DNA from: Caballeronia catudaia
GTDB taxonomy: Bacteria; Pseudomonadota; Gammaproteobacteria; Burkholderiales; Burkholderiaceae
Direction of reading: 5' to 3'
NCBI RefSeq assembly: GCF_001544755.2
Contig: NZ_FCOF02000024.1
Location: 1 to 64,000 of the forward strand
Length of the DNA stretch: 64,000 nucleotides
Numbering within the stretch: position 1 is the first letter of the stretch; each line of letters starts with the position of its first letter. Of the stretch, positions 17,753-25,990 are shown piece after piece. The position numbers were made by a program, and so were the translations under genes. The notes beneath the pieces were generated by a model. The model made no database searches, was not told where the DNA came from, and saw nothing but the letters and a program-made list of their open reading frames with translations.

Positions 17753-18169
17753 TCACGAGCGCGCGGAAATTTTCGCGGCGGTCGTCGCTAACCTACCCGT
17801 CCAGACTCGTTTCAGGCTTGTCGTCGCCTGCAGAACCTTGTCCTCTTCCTGACGCATCGCTACGCTTTTCTTTAGCCCGTTTGCCTTATCGCTAAGCTGC
17901 GTCGCCAAAAACTTCTGCATCAGACTATCGAAGTGCGGGTCGTAGCGGAACTCGCTAACCTTGGCGATCTTCCACCAATCTATTAGCGAGCGACGCACGC
18001 GCCGATCGGCCTCTTTGATCTTCCTAAAGTGATGGAATAGGCGCTCGCAATCCTGCCTCAGTGACGCACTAACGCGCGCTAATGGGTTGATTGCGCGCGC
18101 GTCATCGGGGCTGCAGCCGCACAGAGCAAGAGAGGCTTCTCTTGGTGAGGCAAGCTTATCGGAGTTGAA
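17753..18169 (-). pseudogene. Truncated unrecognised reading frame
   Basis: A 138-codon open frame without a convincing start codon near its upstream end (a stop lies just before it at 18170-18172; the first ATG is far inside). The translation looks protein-like: LRQDCERLFHHFRKIKEADR, then SLIDWWKIAKVSEFRYDPH. No family is recognised. Upstream, at about 18184-18360, another short minus-strand frame ends VPRAEDFIALELLGISR and also has no clear start. Both look like remnants of genes broken during the rearrangements that left the neighbouring acs and IS6 debris. Confidence 0.35.
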
Positions 18170-18431
18170 CTAGCGATACGCGTCTATCGCGATATGCCTA
18201 ACAATTCCAAAGCAATGAAATCCTCTGCCCTCGGCACTTGCAACAGAGGCGGTTGAACATCGGCTCGTAATTCGTCTTTCAAAAGCCTATTTGCGTCCAA
18301 TATCTCCACCACCGAGGCCCCAACAAGGACTACAGCCCTATATAGCCAGAGAACTTCCAGCGATTGTCCGGTCTTTGTTCACCAAAAACATAATAAGACG
18401 GTCGCGAATAAAGTCAACTACGCGACGAGCG

Positions 18432-19068
18432 CGGGCGTTGTCAGGTTGTTGGGTCGTTCACGTAAGATGATGCGATGAAGAAATCGAAATCGCTCTATCA
18501 CGGTCACCGCTTCCCGGCCGGCGTCATCAGTTGCGCCGTGCGCTGGTACTTCCGCTTCCAGTTGAGCTTGCGCGACATCGAAGAGCCGCTTTTCGAGCGT
18601 GGTGTGTTCGTGACATAGACGATCCGATGTTGGTGTGACAAGTTTGGCAAGGGCTTCGCTCACCGGGTGAAAGCCGCGCGACGCAAGCCAGGTAGCACCT
18701 GGCACCTCGACGAAATGTTCGTCACCCTGTGTGGCGAACCTTACCTGCTGTGGCGTGCGGTGGACGAGCATGGCGCCGACTCGACATCCTGCTGCAAAAG
18801 CGGCGCGACAAGGCCGCCGCCAAACGCTTCTTCAAGCGTGTGCTGCGCTCGAGTCCGGTGCCGCGCAAGATCGTGCTTCGGTCCAATCCGGCAACATTTT
18901 GCGCTCAAACGGCATCTGCTGCGCGCTTCACTCTATCGGAAACAACTCGCAGCGCGGTTCGCCGCATGGCGCGGATTTACCAGCGTCACCCAAATTCCGT
19001 TGAATGCTTCTGAGCCGCAGCGCCTAATGCGTCATCTTCGACAAAATGTCGCAAGTTGACAGCGCTGC
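18432..19068 (+). mobile_element. Degenerate IS6-family insertion sequence
   Basis: The element holds a broken IS6-type transposase and is bounded by imperfect inverted ends: GCGTTGTCAGGTTG at 18435-18448 and, on the other strand, GCGCTGTCAACTTG (19052-19065), matching at 11 of 14 positions. Its length of roughly 640 bases is shorter than the roughly 800 usual for the family, in agreement with the internal deletion in the transposase. No target duplication was identified. It should be unable to transpose by itself. Confidence 0.7.
18475..19013 (+). pseudogene. IS6-family transposase, inactivated
   Basis: Translation from the ATG at 18475 gives MKKSKSLYHGHRFPAGVIS and LSLRDIEEPLFERGVFVT, then an in-frame TAG; it resumes with WHLDEMFVTLCGEPYLLWRAVDEHGA, the first DDE region. 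After a frameshift the text LDILLQKRRDKAAAKRFFKR appears, and PRKIV is then joined directly to SFGPIRQHF-like C-terminal sequence (RQHFALKRHLLRASLYRKQ), so the segment with the remaining catalytic residues is deleted. Three independent lesions make it a clear pseudogene. Confidence 0.85.
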
Positions 19069-19179
19069 CTCAGAACCGGACGACATCAATGTTCAAAGTC
19101 GAACTGCGGCAAAACCACTTGAAGAACCGAGGCCTCCGGTCGATTTCACCCGAAAATACTCCCCGATGACATCGAAGGT

Positions 19180-20112
19180 CTACATGTCACCCATACGGGC
19201 CATCGAAATGACACGCTCAGCCATCCGGATATTGGCGTAGTCGACCAGCTTGCCGTCGACCTGTACGGCACCGCGCCCGTCCTTCTCGGCCTCGGTCAGC
19301 GCGGCGATGACGCGTTGTGCATTGCGCAGTTCCTCGTCGCTCGGGACAAATGCGCTATGCGTCGCCTCGATCTGGCACGGGTGAATAACCTGTTTGCCGT
19401 CATATCCCATCGTTGCGGCTTTGATCGCCAATGCGGAAGTCAACGTCGCATCGCGGAATGCCCCACAGGGCCCATCGATCGCTCTGAGGTTGTGAGCGCG
19501 GGCTGCAACTAAAATGCGCATCATCGGATAAGCCCACATATCGAGCGCCGTGCTCGAGCAATCCCCTTGCGGCGACCGAGACGTCAATCGATACGCCGGA
19601 TGCGAGAGCCCGATGTCGACTCCTTTCGCGCCAATCGATGCCGAAAAATCTCCTACGCCGAAGTGCAGCGACTCGATCAACGGCGAATGTCCAGCAATCT
19701 GTTCACAGTTCGCCAGTCCGAGAGCGGTTTCTATCATGACTTCGAGACCGATCGGCGTCGATCGATGCTGGCCATATCTGCCGATCGTGTCGACGACACT
19801 GTCGATGTCCGCAGTCCGCTCGACTTTCGGAACGAGCAGCGCATCGAGGCGCGGCGCGGACATCGACAACCGTGCAATCTCCGTCTCAATGGTCCCGCTG
19901 CCAGGCACATTGACGCGAACACTCACCCATTTTTTGCCCCAGTCGAGTTCGTTTATCGCCTGGATGGCGCCGGCGAGCGCGGCCTCCTTTTGATCTTGCG
20001 GAACCGCGTCCTCCAGATCAAGAAAGACTGCATCTGCAGCGCTCCGCGCCGCGGATTCGACCATGCGACGGAGATTGGCCGGCATCGCAAGAAAGGTTCG
20101 GGTTACACGCAT
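19180..20112 (-). CDS. CoA ester lyase, CitE/HpcH family
   Basis: A 310-residue TIM-barrel lyase. Motifs are FLDLEDAVPQDQKEAA, LLVPKVE, IGLEVMIETALGLANCEQI and LHFGVGDFSASIG, as in citrate lyase beta chain, L-malyl-CoA and citramalyl-CoA lyases, which split 3-hydroxyacyl-CoA esters to acetyl-CoA and a keto acid with Mg2+. The start MRVTRTFLAMP at 20112, preceded by AAGGACC, fits the family; the longer frame would overlap the upstream CoA-transferase stop. The direct upstream neighbour is that CoA-transferase (34 bases away), so the pair could activate and cleave a C4-C5 dicarboxylate such as citramalate (inference). Confidence 0.88.
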   Translation of the reverse strand: MRVTRTFLAMPANLRRMVESAARSAADAVFLDLEDAVPQDQKEAALAGAIQAINELDWGKKWVSVRVNVPGSGTIETEIARLSMSAPRLDALLVPKVERTADIDSVVDTIGRYGQHRSTPIGLEVMIETALGLANCEQIAGHSPLIESLHFGVGDFSASIGAKGVDIGLSHPAYRLTSRSPQGDCSSTALDMWAYPMMRILVAARAHNLRAIDGPCGAFRDATLTSALAIKAATMGYDGKQVIHPCQIEATHSAFVPSDEELRNAQRVIAALTEAEKDGRGAVQVDGKLVDYANIRMAERVISMARMGDM

Positions 20113-20146
20113 GGAACATGGGTCCTTAGAACGGTTCGGAGGTACA

Positions 20147-21310
20147 TCAAGCAATGCGCAAGCGTGACGGATGCAATCCAAGTTCGCCGAGAATGTCCTC
20201 GGTGTGCTCTCCGACGTCAGGGACTCTTTTCATTGCGGGCGAAAGTCCGTCGACAATCAACGGAGGCAGAAATACCTCCAGCGGGCCTTCCGGACTGTCG
20301 ATCGACGTCACTCTTCCGCGTTCGTGCAATTGCGGATGCGCGAGGAATTCCTCGACCGTATTCATGCGTCCATTGGCGATTGCGGCCCGCTCAAGAAGGT
20401 CGCTCACTTCGCCGCTCGTCCATCTGGAGAAGTTCTCGTTAATCAACGCCTCGAGTGCTTCCCGATTTCGCACGCGAGCCGGGTTAGTCGCGAAGCGCGG
20501 ATCGGTTCCCACCTTCGGGTCTCGCAGCACCTTTTCACAGAAGCTACGCCACTCCCGTTCGTTCTGTACACCGAAGAAAACGGTCTTGCCATCTCCCGCA
20601 GTAAATGGGCCATACGGCGCGATCGTCGCGTGGCGAGCGCCCGTGCGTTCGACCGGTTTTCCGCTGTCGCGCGTGTAATAGGCCGGGTAACTCATCCATT
20701 CGGCCATGGAGTCGAACAATGAGACCTCGAATGCAGTGCCCTTTCCTGTGCGCTCACGGCGATAGAGTGCGAGCAGAATCCCGTTTAGCGCGTACATGCC
20801 GGTCGCGATATCGACAATGGACAGGCCGCACTTCGCCTGCTCACCGGGCGTTCCATTGATTGACAAGAACCCGGTTTCGCATTGAACCAGAAGATCGTAG
20901 GCTTTTTTTTGCGCATACGGTCCTGTCGATCCATAACCCGAAATATCACAGGCTATGAGACGCGGATAGCGTTCGACGAGGCTTTTCGCATCGAGACCGA
21001 GCCGCTTCGCCGCGCCCGGCGCGAGGTTCTGAATGAATACGTCCGCGCGCGGCAACAACTCGTCCAGCACCTCTTGTCCGAATTCGGATTTCACGTCTAG
21101 CGCCAGACTCTCTTTCGAACGGTTCGCCCAAACGAATTGACTCGACAAACCGTGCATCGCCTTGTCGTATCCGCGAGCGAAATCGCCGCTATCGGGTCTT
21201 TCGATCTTGATGACACGCGCACCCCAGTCAGCGAGATGCCGACTTGCAAGCGGAGCAGCGATTGCCTGCTCCAGCGATACCACCGTGATGTTTTCCAGAG
21301 GAAGTTTCAT
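20147..21310 (-). CDS. Family III CoA-transferase (CaiB/BaiF)
   Basis: A 387-residue enzyme with Asp167 (LSIVDIATGMYALNG) in the catalytic position and FVWANRSKESLALDVKSE. The stretch MAEWMSYPAYYTRDSG followed by TGARHATIAPYGPF resembles CoA-transferases paired with CitE-like lyases, for example in itaconate or mesaconate degradation. With the lyase downstream it forms a two-gene operon; the hydratase expected for an itaconate route is not adjacent. Substrate assignment is therefore tentative, family assignment firm. Confidence 0.9.
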   Translation of the reverse strand: MKLPLENITVVSLEQAIAAPLASRHLADWGARVIKIERPDSGDFARGYDKAMHGLSSQFVWANRSKESLALDVKSEFGQEVLDELLPRADVFIQNLAPGAAKRLGLDAKSLVERYPRLIACDISGYGSTGPYAQKKAYDLLVQCETGFLSINGTPGEQAKCGLSIVDIATGMYALNGILLALYRRERTGKGTAFEVSLFDSMAEWMSYPAYYTRDSGKPVERTGARHATIAPYGPFTAGDGKTVFFGVQNEREWRSFCEKVLRDPKVGTDPRFATNPARVRNREALEALINENFSRWTSGEVSDLLERAAIANGRMNTVEEFLAHPQLHERGRVTSIDSPEGPLEVFLPPLIVDGLSPAMKRVPDVGEHTEDILGELGLHPSRLRIA

Positions 21311-21510
21311 TTCTGACGCTTTCCAGAGTTGTTTGACTACGGTCTAACGGGCTCGTTGCTTGGCCGCACCCATCTCCTGGAAAGAGTTTCCCGCAGGCGA
21401 AGCGGTATGTGAACCATCGAGTTTCGAAAGCCGCGTTCACAAATGAAGACTTGCGTGTGTGGTCATGACCGTTCCACCTGGAGGGCGAACCGATACGATG
21501 GTCGCGAGTC

Positions 21511-22458
21511 TCAGGCCACGCGGTTCGCTGTGCGTTGCTCCAGAAAGCTCGCCACGTTCGCGCATACAGCGAGCGCGAGCGCCTCGACCGTGGACGCGCT
21601 TGCCCACGCAACATGGGGCGTCAGCAAGAGGTTTTCCGGCCGACCGGTGACGAAACGATGTTGTTGATGCGGAGGCTCGACCTGCAACACGTCCAACGCA
21701 GCTCCAGCGATGACTTGATTGAGCAGCGCTGCTTCGAGTGCCCGTTCATCGACGAGCGCGCCTCGCGCGGTATTGATCAGCACCGCCGTGCGACGCATCA
21801 TTGAAAGTTCGCGTTCGCCGATCAGGCCCTGCGTATCGGGCGACAACGGGCAGTGCAGGGAAATGACATCGCTTGTTGCAAGCACGCGTTCGAATGCGGT
21901 ATAGCCCGGCCGAATTTCGGTGCGGCCTTTGTGCTCGCTTAGCAGTACTCGCATGCCCAACGCCACCGCAATCCTCATGACCTCCTTGCCTATCGCGCCT
22001 GAACCGATCAGCCCGAGTGTGGCGCCACGGACCTCGCGGATGGGCGCGTCGTGAACACAGAATACGGGCGATTCGGTCCACGCGGACGACGAAGCCAACT
22101 GGCTGTAAGAGAGCATGTGTCTTCGCAACATGAAAATGCAGGCAATGACGTGCTCGGCCACACTGGAGGCAGCGTATGCGGGCACATTCGAGACCTGGAC
22201 ATCGTGTTCCCGACAATAGGCTATGTCCACGCTGTCGTACCCGCTTGCAGCAACGCAGATGTATTTGAGTCGAGGAAGTTGGCGCAGCGTGTCCGCACGC
22301 AATGGCACCTTGTTCGTGATCGCGATGTCGGCATCGGCAAGAACGTCGATAAGCTCGTGTTCGCGGGTAGTTGTCCGCTCAGTCCAGCGGTCGGAGACGC
22401 GCGGTCGCGGTACGCGCACCGGCAAGGTTGCGCTGTCGAGAAAGACGATATGGCTCAT
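21511..22458 (-). CDS. D-isomer-specific 2-hydroxyacid dehydrogenase
   Basis: A 315-residue NAD(P)-dependent enzyme of the glycerate/hydroxypyruvate reductase type. Seen are the nucleotide site LGLIGSGAIGKEVMR, NTARGALVDERAL with the substrate Arg, a Glu in VLQVEPPH and the catalytic His in LLTPHVAWAS, the complete Arg-Glu-His set. It would interconvert a 2-keto acid and a D-2-hydroxy acid in the cytoplasm. Its ATG overlaps the stop of the LysR gene upstream, an unusual same-strand coupling of regulator and enzyme. Confidence 0.92.
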   Translation of the reverse strand: MSHIVFLDSATLPVRVPRPRVSDRWTERTTTREHELIDVLADADIAITNKVPLRADTLRQLPRLKYICVAASGYDSVDIAYCREHDVQVSNVPAYAASSVAEHVIACIFMLRRHMLSYSQLASSSAWTESPVFCVHDAPIREVRGATLGLIGSGAIGKEVMRIAVALGMRVLLSEHKGRTEIRPGYTAFERVLATSDVISLHCPLSPDTQGLIGERELSMMRRTAVLINTARGALVDERALEAALLNQVIAGAALDVLQVEPPHQQHRFVTGRPENLLLTPHVAWASASTVEALALAVCANVASFLEQRTANRVA

Positions 22459-23399
22459 GTAAGTGGATATCTCCCCGGTTCCATTGCGCCTCCGGCCTCC
22501 GGCGCCCGGTGTGGATACGGACGTTGCAAATGGCGAACAAAATTTTGTGCGGAGCGCGGCAACGCGTTGAAGTCACGGTAGCCGATCAGACTTTCCAGCT
22601 TCGCCCATTCATCGGTGATAGGGACTACCTTGTAGCCGAAGCTCTCATCCGGCGGGCCCACGGTCACGTCCGACATGACTGCGAGGCCGATCCCGGAACG
22701 CACCATGGTGCGCATTGCATCAAAGCTTGTGACCTGCAGACGGATTCGCAGCTTGCGCTGAAGGTCTGCCGCGTACGACTGCATCATTCGGAAGATCAAA
22801 CTTCCCTCGTGGAAAGCAATCAGATCGTAGTCCAGCGTTTCAGCGAACGAGACTTCACTGCGGTCCGCCAGCGCGTGCTGCAGCGGCACCACGGCAACCA
22901 GGTTCGAACGTCTGAAGGGATGCACGACCAGTCCAGCTGTCGAAACGCCCGACCAGAAGACACCCAGATCGGCGATCCCGTCGCGTAACGCACGAACGAT
23001 GAACGGGCTGCTCCACTCCTCCAGATGAACGTCGATCTGCGGGTAGGCTTCCAGAAACGTACGAATGGTGGGGCCGAGGAAACCGACGATCGCAGTGCTA
23101 TTCGCAAAGACCCGGACTTCTCCCTTCGAGCCGTCGCCGAATTCGCTCATCTGCGCGCGCATTCGGGCCATCACCAGCATCATGTCCTTCGCGTGCGTGA
23201 CGAGTTCGAGCCCGGCGGGCGTCGGTCGAACTCCCATGTTGCGGCGTTCGAGCAACTGCACGCCGAGAACGTCCTCGAGATCGCTGATCCGCTTACTGAC
23301 GGCGGACGTCGCAATGAAGTGACGTTCGGCCGCTCGTGCGAAATTGCGTTCCTCAATGACCGTCAGGAAAATTTTTAGCGTTACGAGGTCGATCCGCAT
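22455..23399 (-). CDS. LysR family transcriptional regulator
   Basis: The product is 314 residues from MRIDLVTLKIF at 23399. An N-terminal winged helix-turn-helix (FARAAERHFIATSAVSKRIS, about residues 20-40) is followed by a typical periplasmic-binding-like effector domain. Its stop overlaps the dehydrogenase start (ATGA), so it is transcribed with the enzyme instead of divergently, as would be usual for LysR systems. The aldehyde dehydrogenase gene ends 85 bases upstream of it. Confidence 0.92.
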   Translation of the reverse strand: MRIDLVTLKIFLTVIEERNFARAAERHFIATSAVSKRISDLEDVLGVQLLERRNMGVRPTPAGLELVTHAKDMMLVMARMRAQMSEFGDGSKGEVRVFANSTAIVGFLGPTIRTFLEAYPQIDVHLEEWSSPFIVRALRDGIADLGVFWSGVSTAGLVVHPFRRSNLVAVVPLQHALADRSEVSFAETLDYDLIAFHEGSLIFRMMQSYAADLQRKLRIRLQVTSFDAMRTMVRSGIGLAVMSDVTVGPPDESFGYKVVPITDEWAKLESLIGYRDFNALPRSAQNFVRHLQRPYPHRAPEAGGAMEPGRYPLT

Positions 23400-23484
23400 G
23401 CAGGTCCATATTGCGTCGGCGTCTCGGCAATTGCGCACGCGGCTTGACTTCGATGACCAAGCGCGGCGTACGCAACTGGCCGCT

Positions 23485-24921
23485 CTAGCCGTGGTTAAGC
23501 GTGATTGTCTTCAGGGTGGTGAAGCTCAACAGCCCCTCTAGGCCCTTTTCTCGACCATAGCCGCTTTGCTTGACACCGCCGAATGGCAGCTCGATGCCCC
23601 CGCCGGCGCCGTAGCAGTTGACGAAAACCTGGCCTCCGTGAAATGCGTGAGCCAGTCTCATTTGACGGCCGCCGTCACGCGTCCAGATTCCTGCAACCAG
23701 CCCGAAAGCGGTATCGTTGGCGAGATGAACGGCCTCTGCTTCGTCTGCAAACGGCATCGCGACGAGTACGGGTCCGAACACCTCATCCTGAGCCAAAGTA
23801 TGCTTGTGCGGCACGTCGCGCAGCAGGACAGGCGGCTGAAAGTAGCCGCCTTGCGCGGCATCCGGCGCAAGTTTGCCCATCGCGGCGAAGCCGATGTTAT
23901 CGGCATCGGCCCTCGCAAGGAAGGTCTTCACCCGGTCGAGCTGGGTCGCGTTGATCAACGGTCCGCAGTCGTAATCCCCATCGGCAGGGCCGGCTGTCAC
24001 AGCCTCGAAGCTGCGCGCGAGCCGTTCGATGACCTCCTCATAACGCGACGAATGAACCAGCAGTCGGCTGCCGGCCGAACACGTCTGGCCGCTGTTTTGC
24101 ACGATCGCATTTCGAATGACCGGCAATGCCGCGTCGAGATCGACGTCGTCGAAAACGATCTGCGGGGATTTGCCGCCAAGCTCGAGGGTCACCGGGCAAT
24201 GATGTCGGGCTGCCGCCTGCGCAACGGCTGTTCCGGTGGCCGGCGAGCCCGTGAAGGAAATATGCGCAATGCCCGGATGTTCGGCAAGTGCGGCACCGGC
24301 CTCCCGGCCATAACCCGTCACGATGTTCAGCACGCCGGCAGGCAAACCCGCTTCCGCGGCCAGTTCAGCCAGCTTGAGATACGAGAGGCACGCATCTTCG
24401 GCTGGCTTGACGACACATGCGTTGCCCGCGGCGAGCGAAGCGGCGACGCTGCGGCCGAACATTGCCGCCGGGTAATTCCAGGGAATGATATGCCCGGTCA
24501 CACCGTGCGGTTCGCGAACGGCTAATACCGTGTGCCCCTGCAGGAAGGGAATGGTCTGCCCATGCAGTTTGTCGCAGGCGCCAGCATAGAATTCCATGTA
24601 CCGGGCGCATACGGTGATGTCAGCCGCAGCCTGCTTGAGTGGCTTGCCTGTGTCCTGTGATTCGATCCGCGTGAGCGACTCGTGGTTTTCGAGGATGAGT
24701 TGTCCGAGTCGCGAGAGAATGCGGCCGCGCTCGACCGGGCCGATACGCCGCCAGACCGTGTCGAAGGCTTTGCGCGCTGCGTTGACTGCCGCATCGATGT
24801 CGGCCGCATTGCCGCGCGCAATGCGAGCGAATTCCAGACCGGTAGACGGGTTCACCACGGCTATCGTCTCGTCATTCGCGGGCGCTACCCACTGATTGCC
24901 GATGAAATGTTGTGCTCTCAC
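23485..24921 (-). CDS. NAD(P)-dependent aldehyde dehydrogenase
   Basis: A 478-residue class enzyme with IIPWNYPAAMFG, Glu247 in TLELGGKSPQ and nucleophile Cys281 in NSGQTCSAGSR, and a C-terminal ELPFGGVKQSGYGREKG. It starts with GTG behind GAGGGAAACTAAC, one base after the stop of the dioxygenase gene, so the two are co-translated. It probably oxidises an aldehyde made by that dioxygenase or by an upstream step. The exact aldehyde is unknown. Confidence 0.92.
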   Translation of the reverse strand: MRAQHFIGNQWVAPANDETIAVVNPSTGLEFARIARGNAADIDAAVNAARKAFDTVWRRIGPVERGRILSRLGQLILENHESLTRIESQDTGKPLKQAAADITVCARYMEFYAGACDKLHGQTIPFLQGHTVLAVREPHGVTGHIIPWNYPAAMFGRSVAASLAAGNACVVKPAEDACLSYLKLAELAAEAGLPAGVLNIVTGYGREAGAALAEHPGIAHISFTGSPATGTAVAQAAARHHCPVTLELGGKSPQIVFDDVDLDAALPVIRNAIVQNSGQTCSAGSRLLVHSSRYEEVIERLARSFEAVTAGPADGDYDCGPLINATQLDRVKTFLARADADNIGFAAMGKLAPDAAQGGYFQPPVLLRDVPHKHTLAQDEVFGPVLVAMPFADEAEAVHLANDTAFGLVAGIWTRDGGRQMRLAHAFHGGQVFVNCYGAGGGIELPFGGVKQSGYGREKGLEGLLSFTTLKTITLNHG

Positions 24922-24922
24922 G

Positions 24923-25768
24923 TTAGTTTCCCTCTACCGAGGTCTCGCGTTCCTCACAGCGTTTGCCGGCGCTAAGGATTCCATCATCGCTTTCGATGGG
25001 AACCGGAGCCCAGTTCGTCGAACGCACGAAGTCGCCGCGAGGCTTTTCGACCTCGCGTGGACGATTGGCAACCCGGTTGTAAGTGATGTACGCCTGCCAA
25101 CGGTTTTCCGCCGACATGTTCACGCCAGAGCCATGAATGGTGAGGCAATGAAACAGGACGAGCGTGCCAGCTCTGCCGACGACCGGCACCGGCGCACCGG
25201 ACGTCTCCAGGATCTTCTTGATGTGTTCGCGCTGCACTGCACGTTGAGGCAGCTGATACGCAGCCTGGCTATCGTCGTAGTAGTGCTCCACCAGACCCAA
25301 CTTGTGGCTGCCTGGGATCATGTACAACGAGCCGTGAATTTCCTGCGTGTCACTGAGCATCACCATGGCCGTCAGCATGTCGTTCTCCGGGTAACCATCG
25401 TGTACCCAGTAGCCGAAGTCCTGATGCCAGAGCCAGCCCGTGCCCTCCAATGCCGACTTGGTGTTCACCTTCGTGTGGGCGATATACACCTCGTCGCTGC
25501 CGAGGGTCTGCATCACGGGCCGCAGCATACGCGGTGTGCGCGTCAATGCCCGATACTGCGGCGAGGCAACCGGACCGTCTTCTTCGTGCACTCGAAAAAT
25601 AGAGCGGATCGCGCCCGTGCGCTCTCGAAAGACCGAGTCTGCCTGAATGGCGCTGAGACGTTCGGTGTCCCGCCTTAGCGCATGCACTTCCTCGGTGCTG
25701 AAGCAATTGGGAATTACGATAAATCCGTCACGGTGGTAGTCCGCAATCTGTTGTTTGGTCAGTTCCAT
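24923..25768 (-). CDS. Phytanoyl-CoA dioxygenase (PhyH) family, Fe(II)/2-oxoglutarate-dependent
   Basis: A 281-residue double-stranded beta-helix oxygenase. The iron facial triad is visible: His115 and Asp117 in WLWHQDFGYW and His212 in LTIHGSGVNMS, with an Arg at 223 that could bind 2-oxoglutarate. GSLYMIPGSHKLG is shared with ectoine hydroxylase-like members, so a small hydrophilic substrate is as likely as a fatty acyl-CoA. CAAGGAGACGAG precedes the start. It forms a pair with the aldehyde dehydrogenase and diverges from an MFS transporter, suggesting uptake, hydroxylation and oxidation of one compound. Confidence 0.88.
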   Translation of the reverse strand: MELTKQQIADYHRDGFIVIPNCFSTEEVHALRRDTERLSAIQADSVFRERTGAIRSIFRVHEEDGPVASPQYRALTRTPRMLRPVMQTLGSDEVYIAHTKVNTKSALEGTGWLWHQDFGYWVHDGYPENDMLTAMVMLSDTQEIHGSLYMIPGSHKLGLVEHYYDDSQAAYQLPQRAVQREHIKKILETSGAPVPVVGRAGTLVLFHCLTIHGSGVNMSAENRWQAYITYNRVANRPREVEKPRGDFVRSTNWAPVPIESDDGILSAGKRCEERETSVEGN

Positions 25769-25990
25769 CTCGTCTCCTTGTTTGACTGGACCAGCCTACG
25801 AAGCCAGTTTAAAGGAGCGAACGTCACCTCTGGTTGTCCAATCGCGATGACGGCGTTGCCAAGTCGAGAATGGCTCGGCCACCTTCTGCTCTTGCATACT
25901 ACGCGTGCGCACTGGACCGGACGCGTTCAGGTCCGGTGGCGCGAACAGAAGCCTGAGAAGAGGGCCGCAAAACCTATCATGGAGCGAGAC

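Noticed and set aside
21311..21330. CTGGAAAGCGTCAG before the CoA-transferase at 20147-21310
   Set aside because: Looks like an operator with two bases missing; symmetry and spacing are wrong for the LacI site.
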